Shown here piece after piece: positions 47,003 through 60,026 of a DNA stretch of 64,000 bases. The DNA comes from Mermis nigrescens (taxonomy: Eukaryota > Nematoda > Enoplea > Mermithida > Mermithidae): contig JAVLUZ010000154.1 of NCBI GenBank assembly GCA_036768485.1, forward strand, positions 2,314,529-2,378,528, in the 5' to 3' direction. Position 1 is the stretch's first letter; each line of letters opens with the position of its first letter. Under the pieces are notes generated by a model. It was given only the letters and a program-made list of their open reading frames with translations, searched no databases and was not told the origin of the DNA. A program made the position numbers and the translations under genes.

Positions 47003-47500
47003 CGTATGAATCGGATGAATTATTGATACATAATTAAAAAATATAAATATAAACACAAAAAATAAAGAAGTACAGAAACAAGCAAAAACGATGCGCAGCC
47101 GTAGGTGGATTTAAAGGGGCGGCCAACGCCATCCCCCTTTCGCCAAAAATACTTGATGAAATAATATACAATTTTTAATGATTTTCGGCCGTCAGTGATC
47201 GTAATTTCTCAAACTTTCGTCGGCTCTTCGCAGTGACGGATCTAGGATTTTCGTAAGGGCAGGGGGAGCCAGTACCAGTATTACTAAGGTATGTGTCCAC
47301 ATGTGTCCACGTTCAAATTTTCTTGCATTATCAGTTTACTACCCACATTTTATTAGATACACATGCATGCATATGCATCTTGTATTTTGTCAGGATAGGG
47401 TAAACAAGGTTGTAAATCCCAGATGCCCAGAGAACAAGTGAGCTCCGAGCCAAAGTAGTTATTTTCGCATCCAAGTAAAAAATGGACGAAATTGTGGCTG
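47003..47500. other. Mef2 intron 3: family X fragment near 47145-47250
   Basis: TTTTCGGCCGTCAGTGATCG and flanking text match the family X start; CAGTGACGGATCTAGGATTT near 47230 is an X/hAT-like terminus. The rest is not recognised. Confidence 0.5.
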
Positions 47501-47564
47501 TTGATCCCGGTATATCCCCCAGTCATCTAGCTGAATATTGGTGGGTACAAGAATTGAATCATGC

Positions 47565-48215
47565 CTCAGGGTCCAAGAAATGAATCACTGTCGAACGATT
47601 TTCAATTATCGAACATTTTCTGTATGATTTTTTGCGAAGAAAGCAGCAAAGATGTTGAAGTTTTTCGGCGTTTTGCGCTGAATAGTACACTTCCGTCCCC
47701 TAGATCAATCGAATGCCTAGAATGAATTTAAAATGATTCAAGAAGCCAAAATTTTCGACGAATCCCACCAATAAAATAAACGAGTTAGAATTGGAATAAA
47801 GACAATTAACTCAGTGTCGCTCATTAAAACATTTCGTATAGGATGTTTTATTCATTTTCCAGATTGAACTTGCCAAAAAAGGCCCTTTCCCAAAGAGGGT
47901 CCCGAATTTCGAAATTTTATTTCCCCCTCCAGAGCTCTGAACCTTGGAAACCATGGTCCAACGACTGTGCCACTCTGCAGGATGAAGCGGATAGGCATCA
48001 TTGTCTGAATAGCGGATAAGCAATCAATTTTTCAATCTAAATTTTCCGGAATTCTCGAAAAAAATATTTTTTCAAAGCGCCGGAAGAACTTCAACGCCTT
48101 TGCTAGTTTCGTCCCTAAAAATCATGCAGAAAATGTTTGACTGATACCCAACTCAAAATCGTCTGACAGTGTAACTCGAGCCTTGGACCCTGAGGTAGGG
48201 GAAATACCCCTCTCA
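47565..48215. mobile_element. Foldback-like inverted repeat in Mef2 intron 3
   Basis: The left arm (about 47565-47690) and right arm (about 48055-48215) share, inverted, CCTCAGGGTCCAAG, ACATTTTCTG(T/C)ATGATTTTT and GTTGAAGTT(T/C)TTC(G/C)GGCG. The interior has a weak tRNA-like segment on the minus strand at about 47895-47990 (TGGCACAGTCGTTGG then AAGGTTCAGAGCTCTGG). Confidence 0.6.
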
Positions 48216-48267
48216 CCCCTATTGGAATATATGCTGCGAAACGTACTGAGTGAGTATCACAACCTTC

Positions 48268-48662
48268 CAGTGGCGGATCTAGGATTTTCCTAGGAGGGGC
48301 GGTAAGCCAAAATTTCCAAAAAAGTCAAAAATAAGTCCAAAAATTTGCCTTTCACGTGCGAAACAGCGTTTTTTGGCGTTTTGTATTGATAAATTTAATT
48401 TAAAATCACTTTTGACGCAACACTTTTCGAAAAATTATGAAATTTCTGACAATTTTGTGCGAACAAAGCAAATTGCCTTGATTTTAGCATTAATACGGCG
48501 CACAGCGCCGAAACTTTGTAGAATTTAGGCGGAATGACGTTCAGAAGTTTGATTTACTGCTCAATTTCCTCTTGATGCCGAACGTCGAAAATTCTTTAAA
48601 AGTTATACTCTTTTGGCCGATAGTGGAGGGGCCGCCCCCCGCCTACCTCAAATCCGCAACTG
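48268..48662 (-). mobile_element. Family X short copy, hAT-like ends
   Basis: Starts CAGTGGCGGATCTAGG and ends AAATCCGCAACTG. Inside, in inverted order relative to copy 1, are AAATCACTTTTGACGCAA, the ATTTTGTGCGAACAAAGCAA region and a CGGCGCACAGCGCCG palindrome. No target duplication. Confidence 0.65.
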
Positions 48663-48811
48663 TAGCGTTTGTATTCATTTACATTAAACCAGATTAGACT
48701 CATTCAAGAACTTGCTTATTTATGAATTAAAACTAAAGTTTTGGGGAAATTGAATGAAGTTAGAATCAATCTAACACGTTAACAGCGAATCAACTATCGA
48801 TTTAAACCGAC

Positions 48812-48994
48812 CTGCTGCTGGTGATGATGACCGCCGGTGGGCGAATCAAAAACCGTCTGCTGAGGTTGGCCGTTCATAAGACACGATGACGGCGCCGCCG
48901 CCGCCGACGAATCGTCGAGAAGGCTTTCGTCATCAGAGTCCAAAGAAGCACCCTGCGTTGCCCCGCCAACTTTCCTTTCCTTTCGTTGCAAACT
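48812..48994 (-). CDS. Mef2: Mef2 coding exon 3
   Basis: The acceptor is gactcag|AGT (exon starts at 48994) and the donor is CAG|gtcggt (gt at 48811-48810). That makes 183 nt, 61 codons, phase 0 on both sides. It begins SLQRKERKVGG, which continues ...NKDIIE of exon 2 as other MEF2 proteins do (E followed by a TLRKK or ALNRK-like segment). Then come an acidic serine stretch (LDSDDESLLDDSS), an Ala run, and TVFDSPTGGHHHQQQ. The SDDES region is the expected place for kinase and cofactor control, but it is strongly diverged. Spacing to exon 2 is 3.76 kb of repeat-filled intron. Confidence 0.8.
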
Positions 48995-49222
48995 CTGAGT
49001 CACAATTATTTGTTGCAAAAGAGAATCGCGCACCAATAATAAGAAAGAAAAGCATTCAAATTCGAGCCTCTCGGCAGCACTTTAAAAAATCTGTTGGATT
49101 TAACAAACGAAGTTGGGTGCAAATTTACGCCACAAATTTGTTGAATCAATCGAAGCCAACATAGTTTGATTAATCCGACATATCTTTTACTGAATATCTA
49201 CTTGACAAAAGTCGGGTTTACC
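48995..49222. other. Mef2 intron 2, 3' part
   Basis: Intronic; nothing specific recognised. Confidence 0.5.
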
Positions 49223-49390
49223 CAGGGGCGGATTTAGAGGGGCGGGGGCCTATTGGCCTAAAATAGTGCGCAAAATTAAGCATTTTTGAGCGATTTTTGG
49301 GTTAAAACGGCTAATTTTTCCGCCCGAGTCAGGGTTCCGCCCCCCCATTAGGGGTACCGCCCTCTTAGGAAAATCCTAGATCCGACACTG
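49223..49390 (+). mobile_element. hAT MITE, CAGTGGCGGAT family, exact 8-bp duplication, in Mef2 intron 2
   Basis: Starts CAGGGGCGGATTTAGAGG and ends CCTAGATCCGACACTG. It is flanked exactly by GGTTTACC (49215-49222 and 49391-49398). The body, with AAATAGTGCGCAAAATTAAG, matches the copy at 58655-58825. Confidence 0.9.
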
Positions 49391-50941
<1,551 letters not shown>

Positions 50942-51370
50942 ACGGGAAATTTCATAAAAAAGCAACTAAATTAAGCTGTACAGTACACCCGATGACGTCA
51001 TCAAGCGCGTCATTCTTATTCACCGACCGAAAATGACGTAAATTAGCATAGACTCGAAACGAAATCACTATGATTTCGAGTTAGACGTGATAATTTTTTT
51101 CGTGTGAATGACGCTCGCGGTGCGGTGGTAGAAAATAATACAGTACCTATCTAACCTATCCTTAGAAAAAAACGGTTTCGACGAAAACATACTAAAAATA
51201 GCCAAAAGAAACATATGCACCAATACATTAAGAATTCGAGGGCGAAAATAGTTAAAATAGAAAGCAATGCCATAATGCTGAACAAAGAAAAAAGGATGCA
51301 GAAGTACAGACGCAAATCGGTAGGACGATGAAAATGAACGTTAGTTGATTAATGAACATAATTGTACTTG

Positions 51371-51730
51371 GGGCTTGACCCCCAGAAGGGCTACTGACCA
51401 GGCGAAATGGCTGCTATCCCCCCAAGAATTGTTGATTGTTTAAAAATTCTGTTTAAATGTTTTTGCTCATTTTCGGCTCAAGTCTTAAGTTTATGGCGCT
51501 TCGCACCATATCCACATTTTTTGACTATATTTTGTTCAATTTTCTCATTTTTTCCAAATTTTTTCGAAGTTTTCTTAGATTTCAATGTTCTAGATAGAAC
51601 GCGCATTTTCCAAAACGTCTAAAACAATGTTTTTGACGTGTACCCGTCGTTTTTGAACCCAAAAAAGACACTTTTTAAAAATTTCTAGGGTCTGACCCCA
51701 GCCCCACAATTTTTATGCTCTACATGTATG
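51371..51730. repeat. Dispersed repeat, copy 2 (partner at 43690-43990)
   Basis: Same block order as the partner, including GTTCTAGATAGAACG, a GGCGCTTCGCACC palindrome variant near 51497 and a CTCTACATGTATG end. Confidence 0.75.
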
Positions 51731-51994
51731 CCAATGACCATCCAACTTGGGGTAGGCACAATTTATCTTTTGAAAAAGAAGACAACTTCTGCTCAACTGC
51801 TTCACAACTATAAAAGTACCTAAAGCACTGACCAGGAAGGATGCGATGTTAACAGACTTATTTCCGGAAAAACCCAACTCACCATTCTTTTGACGATTTT
51901 CGATCAATAACTAGGTCATTTTCTACACTAAAATTCAAACTTAGAAAGAAATTTAAAAGAAAATTTACAGTCGATGAATTCAAGTCTCCTAGTC

Positions 51995-52245
51995 CCAGCA
52001 ACACGTGGGTGTGAGGGAGAGGGGTTTGGGGCGTATGCACCCATCCCAGAAAGCCGAATACCCCCAAAAGGCCGAATATTCCCCCCAGAAAACCGAAAAA
52101 CCCCAGATTTGTTATAGTTTTTTTCGCAATTTTTTGATGCAAATGGATAGTGCTCGATGAGAAACTTTGAAAACTGAAGTTTTTCGCCATATCACCATTT
52201 TTAGGACCATTATTTTACCTTTGAAAAATCTTGCACTATAAACGT
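51995..52245 (-). mobile_element. Decayed MITE, CATAGGTGGGC/CATGTGTG family
   Basis: Carries the C-run block after CACGTGGGTGTGAGGG, GGATAGTGCTCGATGAGAAA and the CATATCACCATTTTTAGGAC block. The GGGCAGC end is lost. Confidence 0.6.
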
Positions 52246-52278
52246 ACGGCAGCAAATTTTACGCAGGGACAAGGAAAC

Positions 52279-52495
52279 ATGTAACAGGGTGAATCGGAGA
52301 TCGCCACCACCCGAAGTCGTTCGTCCGCCCCCATCCCCCGAAAACAGAAAATTTTTGACCCCCTCCGATTTTTGAAAAAAATCGATTTTTTTCGGCCGGT
52401 TTTTGAGCATTTTTGACCTAAAATTCTAAGTCATTTAACCATCCCCCTTAAAAAACGGCTGTTGACCACCCAACCAAAATTTCGAACCGTTACAT
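52279..52495. mobile_element. MITE with ATGTAACAGG-type ends, copy 1
   Basis: Starts ATGTAACAGGGTGAATCGG and ends TTTCGAACCGTTACAT. A second copy (53684-53899) has the same ends and a similar body (CACCACCC(C/G)GAA, GTCATTTA(A/T)CC). No target duplication is visible. It lies in Mef2 intron 2, about 260 bp from exon 2. Confidence 0.65.
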
Positions 52496-52752
52496 GTATA
52501 GGGATAAGCGAACATCTCAGAGAATCGTGAATGACCTAATTTTGGCCAAAAGCAGTTAAAAGGCAAAAAATTGCATTTATAAGGTTAGCCTTTTGTAAAA
52601 AAAGTCGGAAGCCGGTAATAAACAACTTTTTTAGGGGATACGGCTTTAATACGGTCAACTTTAAGAGGGTATTCTCGTCCCCTCTTCGGCGCGTGTGGCA
52701 ACAACTGATTGGCTGAATATAAAAAAATATATACAGAAAAGAAATCGTTTAC

Positions 52753-52956
52753 CTCAATGATATCCTTGTTAGTCCGGCTTTCGTGCGGCTCGCTGTAATC
52801 CGTATATTTTAGCAATATTTCGTCCATATTCGAACTGGCGTACTGGAATAATTTTCCGCTAGAGTTGAAAACTATTAATGCGATTTCACAATCGCACAAC
52901 GTCGACAATTCGTACGCTTTTTTCATCAAGCCGAACTTACGTTTGGTAAACGTAAC
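52753..52956 (-). CDS. Mef2: Mef2 coding exon 2 (MADS box remainder and MEF2 domain)
   Basis: The acceptor is ttatcag|GTTACG (starts at 52956) and the donor is ATTGAG|gtaaac (gt at 52752-52751). It is 204 nt, 68 codons, phase 0, the size I expect for this exon in MEF2 genes. It encodes residues 19-86: [17 protein letters not shown], the central [20 protein letters not shown] strand, and the MEF2-specific [22 protein letters not shown]2 proteins dimerise through this region, bind YTAWWWWTAR sites in nuclear DNA, and recruit HDACs, CABIN1 or p300 through the groove it forms. Differences from the usual consensus are conservative (Thr for Val in ELS-LCDC, Gly for Asn in SS-KLF). The reading frame is intact. 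Confidence 0.97.
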
Positions 52957-53683
52957 CTGATAAGATCAACTTATGCTATAATTATTCGTCTCCCAATGGT
53001 GAGGTAATGGGTGAATTAGTGGACCTATTATGCTCAACTGGTAATGAGCAATAAATGTACGGCAATGTTGTGAGTTTTCGAGAAATTTTCAATGAAACTA
53101 ATCGAAATAGTAAAAAATTGCTGTTAGAAATTTACACTTCTGAACTAAAAGGTACGTTCTTGAGGATCGCAAAAAACTTGAACAATACAAACCTTCAAGC
53201 CTTTATGTGACACTAAAATTCTACACAGGAAAGAACTGTACGTAGAGGGCAGGCCACAGCCGCACTGCTAAACATGTTTGCTTTAAGTGGGAAAGACGTT
53301 AAGCAATCTTGTAAAATAAAAAATTGTCAACTTGAACAAATCGCAAAAGAGCAAAGTTCAATTATTTGCTTTATAAATCACCACTTCAACTAGCTAAATC
53401 GACCCAAAGAAAAAACGAAAACTACCCTCCTCGAGCATTAAGGTAATATTAGGAGCAATTTTCACAATTTAGATTTTGGTGCGAAATAAGGTGAAATAAA
53501 TGACTACAACCAATTATTTAAACAAACGTGCGCCTGGCTAAATCGTAACAGAATTATTTTTCAAGCAAGCTCAACTATCATACCCTCTTTTAGACTAATA
53601 TGGTTTGGTAGAGCGAATTCATAATCCCCAAACCGCATCTTATATATTTAATTAATTACTCCAGTTAACTTAATGTCACTGAC
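52957..53683. other. Mef2 intron 1, 3' part
   Basis: Intronic AT-rich DNA; no feature recognised. Confidence 0.5.
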
Positions 53684-53899
53684 ATGTAACAGGGAAATGT
53701 GGCATTTCCGCCCAAAGTCAGTCATCCACCACCCCGAAAGACATAAAATTTTAGATCCCCCGACTTTTAGTAAAAATTAAATTTTATGGTCGTTTTCAGG
53801 TGTTTTGTGGCCGTTTTTGGCCACGAATTGAAGGTCATTTATCCGGCCAACCTAGAAATGGGCGGGGGGAACCCCACCCAATATTTCGAGCCGTTACAT
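53684..53899. mobile_element. MITE with ATGTAACAGG-type ends, copy 2, in Mef2 intron 1
   Basis: Starts ATGTAACAGGGAAATG and ends TTTCGAGCCGTTACAT. Pairs with the copy at 52279-52495; two copies bracket exon 2 in the same orientation. Confidence 0.65.
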
Positions 53900-54266
53900 C
53901 TTTGCTGTCACCGGCAATTTTATGACGCGGTTTAGATCTTCAAATTCACGTTACCAGGAGGATAGGGGATTCTCAATCAAAGTCGGTCGTACTACAACCC
54001 CTGCAGAGGTTGGAATTTTTTTCTTTTTACTTCTCCACTTCTAATAAAAGAATCGGCTTTTAGGCATTGTCTGTCAAAAAATTGTAGGTGACTTACCTGC
54101 TCCTCATCAATTCAAAGATAGCCAAAAACCCCTACCAAGATTTCGAGGTATTCACATTCGCGTCCATATCCGAAAATAATTCAAAATTTGAATATGCATT
54201 TAGATGCAAAATAAATTGAGCAAGTAGTAAGCGAATCCATGTATTTGATTGATATAGCCTATTCAC

Positions 54267-54320
54267 CTGTCGGTTGCGTTCATCGCTGATTCGCGATATT
54301 GTTATCTTCTTTCGACCCAT
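54267..54320 (-). CDS. Mef2: Mef2 coding exon 1 (MADS box N-terminus, start codon)
   Basis: ATG at 54320-54318, donor CGACAG|gtgaat (gt at 54266-54265). The 54 nt encode MGRKKITISRISDERNRQ, the first 18 residues of a MADS box. The GRKK arm enters the DNA minor groove in MEF2 and SRF structures. The exon ends after Gln in phase 0, where MEF2 genes are usually split, and joins exon 2 starting VTFTKRKFG. Upstream non-coding exons are expected at higher coordinates but cannot be identified by sequence alone. Confidence 0.97.
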
Positions 54321-55259
54321 CGACCTCGTTGTGTAACGTCGTAGAGCAATAACAAAATAACAAAAGCAATAAAAAATAACAATAACTATCAAATATTGCT
54401 TCCAGTTTCGAGCTAGCTGCTGAAACCGATGAGCAACTTGCGTGTATACGGCAAGATGCGAAGTAAGATATACTATTTAATTGCTGTGCAAAAAAATCAT
54501 GATAGAAACAAAACAAATGTAGTCGGTGTAAGACTGTATAAAGAAGATAAAGTGTAACTTTTGACATTCATAACTTTAACCATTTGTACCGATATTACAG
54601 TACATGCTTTCAAACTATCGAAAGCAAAATTCGCAGTCCTCCTCATCCTTAAAATAGTCTTCAACGTTTTCAGGCCTAGTGATATCAAATAGGTGAGGTA
54701 AGCTTGCTGCTAAATTACAAATAGTGAAAAATAGAAAGAAGTATAATTTATGATAAAAGCTATAATGGTAATAATAAACATTGATTTTGCAACATTTTTA
54801 ATCCACTAACTACACGTGCTAACGATTTTCCGCCTTATGTGTCTCTTTGTGTTTAATATTATCTGAATTTTGGTCCTGATTATTACGACTAACTATAGGT
54901 ACTGAATTGTACATGTTAATGATAGAATTCGTTCATTTTTATCAGGCGTAGAAACGTCGGACTTGTACTCTGAAGTAGCCTGAGAAAGTTAAGGGGTGCT
55001 GCCATACGCCTGCGTGCTCATCAGAGCTAACAACAGCTGGCTTATCAATTTCTCAAGCGGTTGAGTCTTACGAAATGGACGAAACATGTCGCAAAGGGTG
55101 AGAAACACTATATAAATCACAGATCAACGATTGATGGCTCCTGCCGGGTTTACATTCAACAGCCTCAAGGCAGAGCAACGAGATTATAAGAGCAAATACG
55201 CGACACACAGAGGTTCCTAGCTACATGCCTTAAGAAATAAGCGCTTAGCTAACGAACTC
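54321..55259. other. Upstream of Mef2 start; no recognised feature
   Basis: AT-rich sequence, presumably 5' UTR or a 5' intron of Mef2. A minus-strand frame overlapping exon 1 is not supported. Confidence 0.4.
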
Positions 55260-55930
55260 ATTAAAGCTAACATTTATAATTCACGTTTACAGTCACACGG
55301 CCGATTCAGTAAAGCCAACGGGCGCGTTATGAACGTAGGCAAGTCAACGACGACAAGACTTCGAAGCATCTCCGGACGATGCGACGTTAGCATAACGTTA
55401 GCCGGCCTGTGCCTAGCGGATAATACGGATTATGTTTGAACAAGTAAGCTGAGTCGACAACGCTTTGCATAGCAATGAAACAAACGAGTGAAAAAATTTA
55501 GCGAACGCTAGTATGAGAGATAGAAAAAAGGGGTTCGTTTAAACACAAAAATCGAAGCCCGTTGGCTTTGTCGTCTGCTTACAATTATTAGCCGACGTTT
55601 TTTGGCAGGCCAGACGCCGCGAAGCGCGCTCGACGAACGTGCGCATAGGAAAAAAATCGAGAGAACGATGCTGAAAAAATTCGGTGACCGAAGCCAACCG
55701 GTTCTCTCACGTATTTTCCGCAAAAGCAGCTTGCTTTTTCCGTAGCAGCGAGACAATATCGATCGCGCGCGTCGAATAAAATCTCATCAGAAACTTGCTT
55801 TTGTTAGCTCGGAAAAAGCTGTCGATGCTGCTAAGGATAGCCCGTCACAGCTCCGGCTCGAGCCGGGCAAAGTCCAACAAACCAAGCTTGAGACCGCTTC
55901 ATCTCTTCTGTCAATGAAAGCGCGAGGAAT
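55260..55930 (-). promoter_or_regulatory. CpG-richer region, possible Mef2 promoter or 5' exon
   Basis: CG dinucleotides are clearly more common here than in the flanks (clusters at 55610-55650, 55755-55775 and 55845-55870). A perfect palindrome CCGGCTCGAGCCGG lies near 55852. Position, 1-1.6 kb upstream of the Mef2 ATG, suggests promoter or 5' UTR. No TATA box was identified. This is inference. Confidence 0.3.
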
Positions 55931-56149
55931 TGGGCGGTTTTTCCAATTGAATTTTATGCGAATGTTGCATTTTTTATACGATTCTTGTTATGTAACCAGC
56001 TCGCACAAAGTGAGCAACGCAGCTCAAGCATTCGATGTAAGTATACGCGAATGTACGTACACACCTACCTTACTACATTGCCGCGCTTTGATAGCCAGAA
56101 AAAGCTGAATTATGGATAACGAATTCGTATCCAAACCATACATGCACAG

Positions 56150-56545
56150 CATGGGATTTCAGGGCGAAGGGGTGAAATGATAAAGTGCCTTTTTGGTTCC
56201 ATCCATTAATGGTATGTACGCATCAATACCATCGTTTTTCACCGTTTCTGACGATGCTCTATCTTTCGAGAGCATAAAAACATGAAAAAATTCGAAGGAT
56301 ATCAAAAAAGTCGGAGCAAATCGAACAAAACATATTCAACACATGAGTATAATGGCGCGAACTGCCGAAATTCCGGCACTTTTGAGCAAATAGATAGCTA
56401 AAAACGCTTTAAAAAGCATGTTTTCTACACAATAAAATTTTGGAGAACTTTCAAAAAAATCGCCAATTCTCGGCGGGTGAAAAAATTTTTGCGGAGGAAA
56501 ATTTTTCTGGGAGGGGAGAATCCCTCCCCAGATCATGTATGATAC
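56150..56545. repeat. Dispersed repeat related to 42830-43640
   Basis: Shares ACTTTTGAGCAAAT(A/C), AAAACGCTTAAAA-type text, a CGATGCTCTAT...GAGAGCATAAAA block and a terminal G-run/C-run around AGATCATGTATG. Confidence 0.55.
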
Positions 56546-57654
56546 CAACCATAAATGCACAAGGTTGGGAGGTTGGGTTGACCAGGAAGGGATAAAAATC
56601 GAGATTTTGGGGTAAGGGAGAGTGAAATCCAGAATTTTTAATACAATAAATTGAGTTTTTGGCTATTTTTACATTGAAATGCCTGAAAATCCACTATTTT
56701 AGACTTAATGACTTTTGGATCCTTCAGCCGGTCAATACCTCCTCTAACCTCTCGCTATGTGAACGTAAGATCCCAATCAACTAACTAAGCACACCTAACA
56801 AAAGCTGTGCTATTTTTGTACAGAATTTACCGGGCAATCTGACTGCCATTGCGAATAACTCCTAACGTTACTTCTTATGAAACATTTATAGCTTGTGCAT
56901 CACTGCCAACATCAAACATATGAATTAAAGCCAAAACGAATATGATTTACGCAGATGTATTCAGATTTTCAAAACCATGGCCGGGCTAGAATAGAAGCAT
57001 CAGCGAAAGACAGGCCCAATCCATAACCTAGTGATATTTCAAATTTCGCTGCCAATCGTTATTTTTCAATTCCTTCGTGCATGAATCCCAATCTATTTAA
57101 ATTTCTCCGCTTTTTAGGAAAATTAAGAATTAATTATTCCAGAAATGGATCAAAATCGAAATCGTTAAACTAATTCATTCAAATCAACTTCAAAGTTAAT
57201 TTATGTAGCTTCTGTGCCAGTAAACCTAATCTACGAGGCAAATCTGTCACCTGTGCTTGCTTCCACAGTACATTTCGGTAAAAGCCGCAAATGAAGCATA
57301 CAGTGAACTTAATCAAAATTTCTACATAAATTAAGAATGTCTTGCAAATCAAGCAACAGATAAACTTCGTTATACAACGAATGTCGATGTCGATTAAGGT
57401 TAAAGGTCATAAAATCTAATTTTTCTCTACAAGCGGTATATAGCAAAATTATGCCTTTTTTGGACATATTACGCGCGCAGAAGACCCCGAAATCGAGAGC
57501 TTCTATTACTGAAATAAGCATCCGCTTTTTCTAAAATTTTATCGTAGACTGCAAGCAAAAAATGCGCAGTTAGACTAGAACGTAATAGATAGGTACCGAA
57601 GTGAATCGTCAAAGCGTGTTTAAGGCATCGACAAGTCATTTCCTAGAAACGGAA
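56546..57654. other. No recognised feature
   Basis: About 1.1 kb of AT-rich DNA with no gene or repeat match noticed. Confidence 0.4.
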
Positions 57655-58654
57655 CGGTCCCATCTCGCTAGACCCACCGTCCCCCTAGACCCACTAGACC
57701 CACCATCCCACTAGACCCTTTTTTCGTCCCTCTAGACCCACCGGAAATCCCACTAGACCCATCACGTGCATAATGAGTTGTCCCACTAAACCCACTGTCT
57801 TGCGACCGTCCCACTAGTCCAACTATCTCGGGAGAACCGCCAGAAAAAATTTTTCATGATTTTTCATGAACTAAAACTAAAAAACTAAAACCACTAAAAT
57901 GGTTTGTTTACTTATGTACGTTTATAAGCAAACATAAATGCGCAGTCTATCCAATAATCGTGCAAATTGAATGACGTGTTTAATTAATTAGTTGACAAAT
58001 TTTTATCAAACGATGTACATTACGAATTACAGCATGCAAAAGAAGAAATATTCAGCAATCGCAGAACAGTACAGATATGTATGTACGTGTACTATGATAA
58101 TGTGTGACAAAGATAGGCGACTGACCATTGTCGAATATTTTTCCATGAACATATTTTTATTCTTATTTATATAAATGAGCTCTTGTAAAAAGTAGTCCAG
58201 CCAGAGTGAATTTAGCACTTTTGTTGCGACGATAATCAAAAATGTTAATTGGGTTTTGTCAATAGCTCAAAATCAAATTCTGCTTTTCAAGACAGAACCA
58301 TGGAGGTCTATGTACTTTAGCGCCTGCGTACTCAGTATTCTCCGTTGCTCCAAACATTATTTCGGAATTTAATTTCAAGTTGAGTGACTTTCGGTCGCGC
58401 AAAATAAAGCTTTATCAGCTTCATGAAGTCAGCTTTACTGTGTTTTGTGAAGAATGTTATGTGTGTATCCAATTGTGCATCATTGTTAATTATTCAGATA
58501 ACATTGATACGCGTCTAAGTTGAGGTGCACTCGCATAGAAATGGGCGCTAATTAGCGGCAAATCGTATAGGTACATTGAAAGTTTGGCAGCTTTTATTCG
58601 CTGGAGCATTTTAAGATTTCTTTTAAATAAAAAAAATTTTATGATTGTAATCAG

Positions 58655-58825
58655 ATAGGGGCAGATTTAGGGGAGGGGGACGGGGGGCCCGAAATAGTGC
58701 GCAAAATTAAGGATTTTTGAGCGATTTTTTAGCAATTTTTGGGTCAAAACGGCTAATTTTTTCGCCCAAGTCAGGGTTCCGCCCCTAGGAATACCGCCCC
58801 CTTAGGAAAATCCTGGATCCGCCAC
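58655..58825 (+). mobile_element. hAT MITE, CAGTGGCGGAT family, inside foldback B
   Basis: Body matches 49223-49390 (AAATAGTGCGCAAAATTAAG and TTAGGAAAATCCTGGATCC). TGTAATCAG flanks it at 58646-58654 and 58826-58834, a 9-bp direct repeat if the ends are trimmed to it; the exact end positions are ambiguous by a few bases. Confidence 0.75.
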
Positions 58826-58893
58826 TGTAATCAGGCCAGTATACGCGTTTAATTCTCACATTATAGCTGTGATCTTGAACTATTGATTGTAAT

Positions 58894-59655
58894 CAGGCCC
58901 GTATCCAGGATTTTATTTCGAGGGGTCGAAAATTTTTGAAGCCAGATATCTCGAAAAACATTGGGATAGGCGAAAATAAAGGCAGTTTTTAGCGAGCTCT
59001 ATACGATGGCGAAGAAAAATTTCCAGAAAATTTTTTAAAAATATTCCACTTTATTTCATATGGATACATATACCTACACATATACAGCAAATTCATCATT
59101 TAAGCTGATATCTCATCACTTAATAGACGAATTATTTCTTATCTCTTTCCTTTGTATTTAATCATTGTGTTTTACAAAAAAACAATACAGCTAATGAATA
59201 ATTCGGCGCGAAGCGCCAAAAAATTTGACATTCAGCATGTCAGGCTCAAATTTGAGCGGTTTTGAGCGGGCTAGAAGACAAAAAACATATATAATCAATA
59301 AGTACGGCGCGGAGCGCAGGGAAAATTTAAGGTTTTCCGTGTCATAACTCAAATTTGAGCGGTTTTGAGTGAGCTAGAAGACAAAAGCTATAGCTGATCT
59401 CTGGCGCACAGCGCCTGAAAAAATTGACATACTCACTGAGTCTAACTCAAATTTGAGCGATTTTTCAAACTATACATAAACAATGAATCTGGCGCAAAGC
59501 ACAGGAAAATTTCGAGTTAACTACCTCAAAAGTACGCTAAAAACCTGTTTCGGTGGCGTTTTAGACGCACTTCACCAATTTTTTCCTTTGGGGACCCAAG
59601 AGAGAGAAAAATTTTTTCCCATTCCGGACCCCGCCGCCCCCTGAATACAGGCCTG
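58894..59655 (+). mobile_element. hAT-like element, CAGGCC(C/T)GTAT ends, inside foldback B
   Basis: Starts CAGGCCCGTATCCAGG and ends, inverted, CAGGCCTGTATTCAGGGGG. Flanks ATTGTAAT (58886-58893) and ATTGTGGT (59656-59663) match at 6 of 8. The interior is mainly four modules of about 100 bp, each headed by a GGCGCGAAGCGCC-type palindrome. Confidence 0.7.
59195..59510 (+). repeat. Four tandem modules of about 100 bp with GGCGCGAAGCGCC palindromes
   Basis: Palindrome variants at about 59205, 59306, 59403 and 59490. Modules two and three, like the first, contain CTCAAATTTGAGCG(G/A)TTTT and most have AGCTAGAAGACAAAA-like text. Confidence 0.8.
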
Positions 59656-60026
59656 ATTGTGGTAATACTTTGCACGGTTCCCTTTAGGTCTTTAATTACC
59701 AATTTCCGTTTCGCGCATAATATTCATACTTTTACTTTTACAGGTGGTTGTTCTGAGATAGTTGGACTAGTGGGACGGTGGCAAAATGGTGAGTCTATTG
59801 GGACACCTCATTATGCACGCGTTGGGTCTAGTGGGATTTCCGGTGGGTCAAGTGGGACGAAGAAATTGGGTCTAGTGGGACAGTGGGTATAGCGGGACGG
59901 TGGATCTAGTGGGTCACAACACAATCAATGGAATGACCTTATTTTCATTCACATGGCAACTGGCGACGGCTAGATTTAGCTAGACCGACACACTACTCTA
60001 GTTCATTAGTTATGAGATGGCAGCAC

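Larger units (their letters stand above)
57655..59925. mobile_element. Foldback element B: arms of 17-bp units, 2.3 kb
   Basis: The left arm (57655-57840) and right arm (59745-59925) are inverted copies over about 180 bp. Both are built from units of the type GTCCCACTAGACCCACC and share landmarks in the same order: ACCGGAAATCCCACTAGACC, CGTGCATAATGAG and GTCCCACTAGTCCAACTATC at the inner edge. The 17-bp unit matches that of foldback A at 12 of 17 positions. The interior holds a nested hAT MITE (58655-58825) and a hAT element (58894-59655). A target duplication was not resolved. Confidence 0.85.

Noticed and set aside
52279..53899. The two ATGTAACAGG elements as LTRs of one retroelement flanking Mef2 exon 2
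   Set aside because: They have inverted ATGTAAC ends, not TG...CA, and the DNA between them is the conserved Mef2 exon, so they are two separate MITEs.
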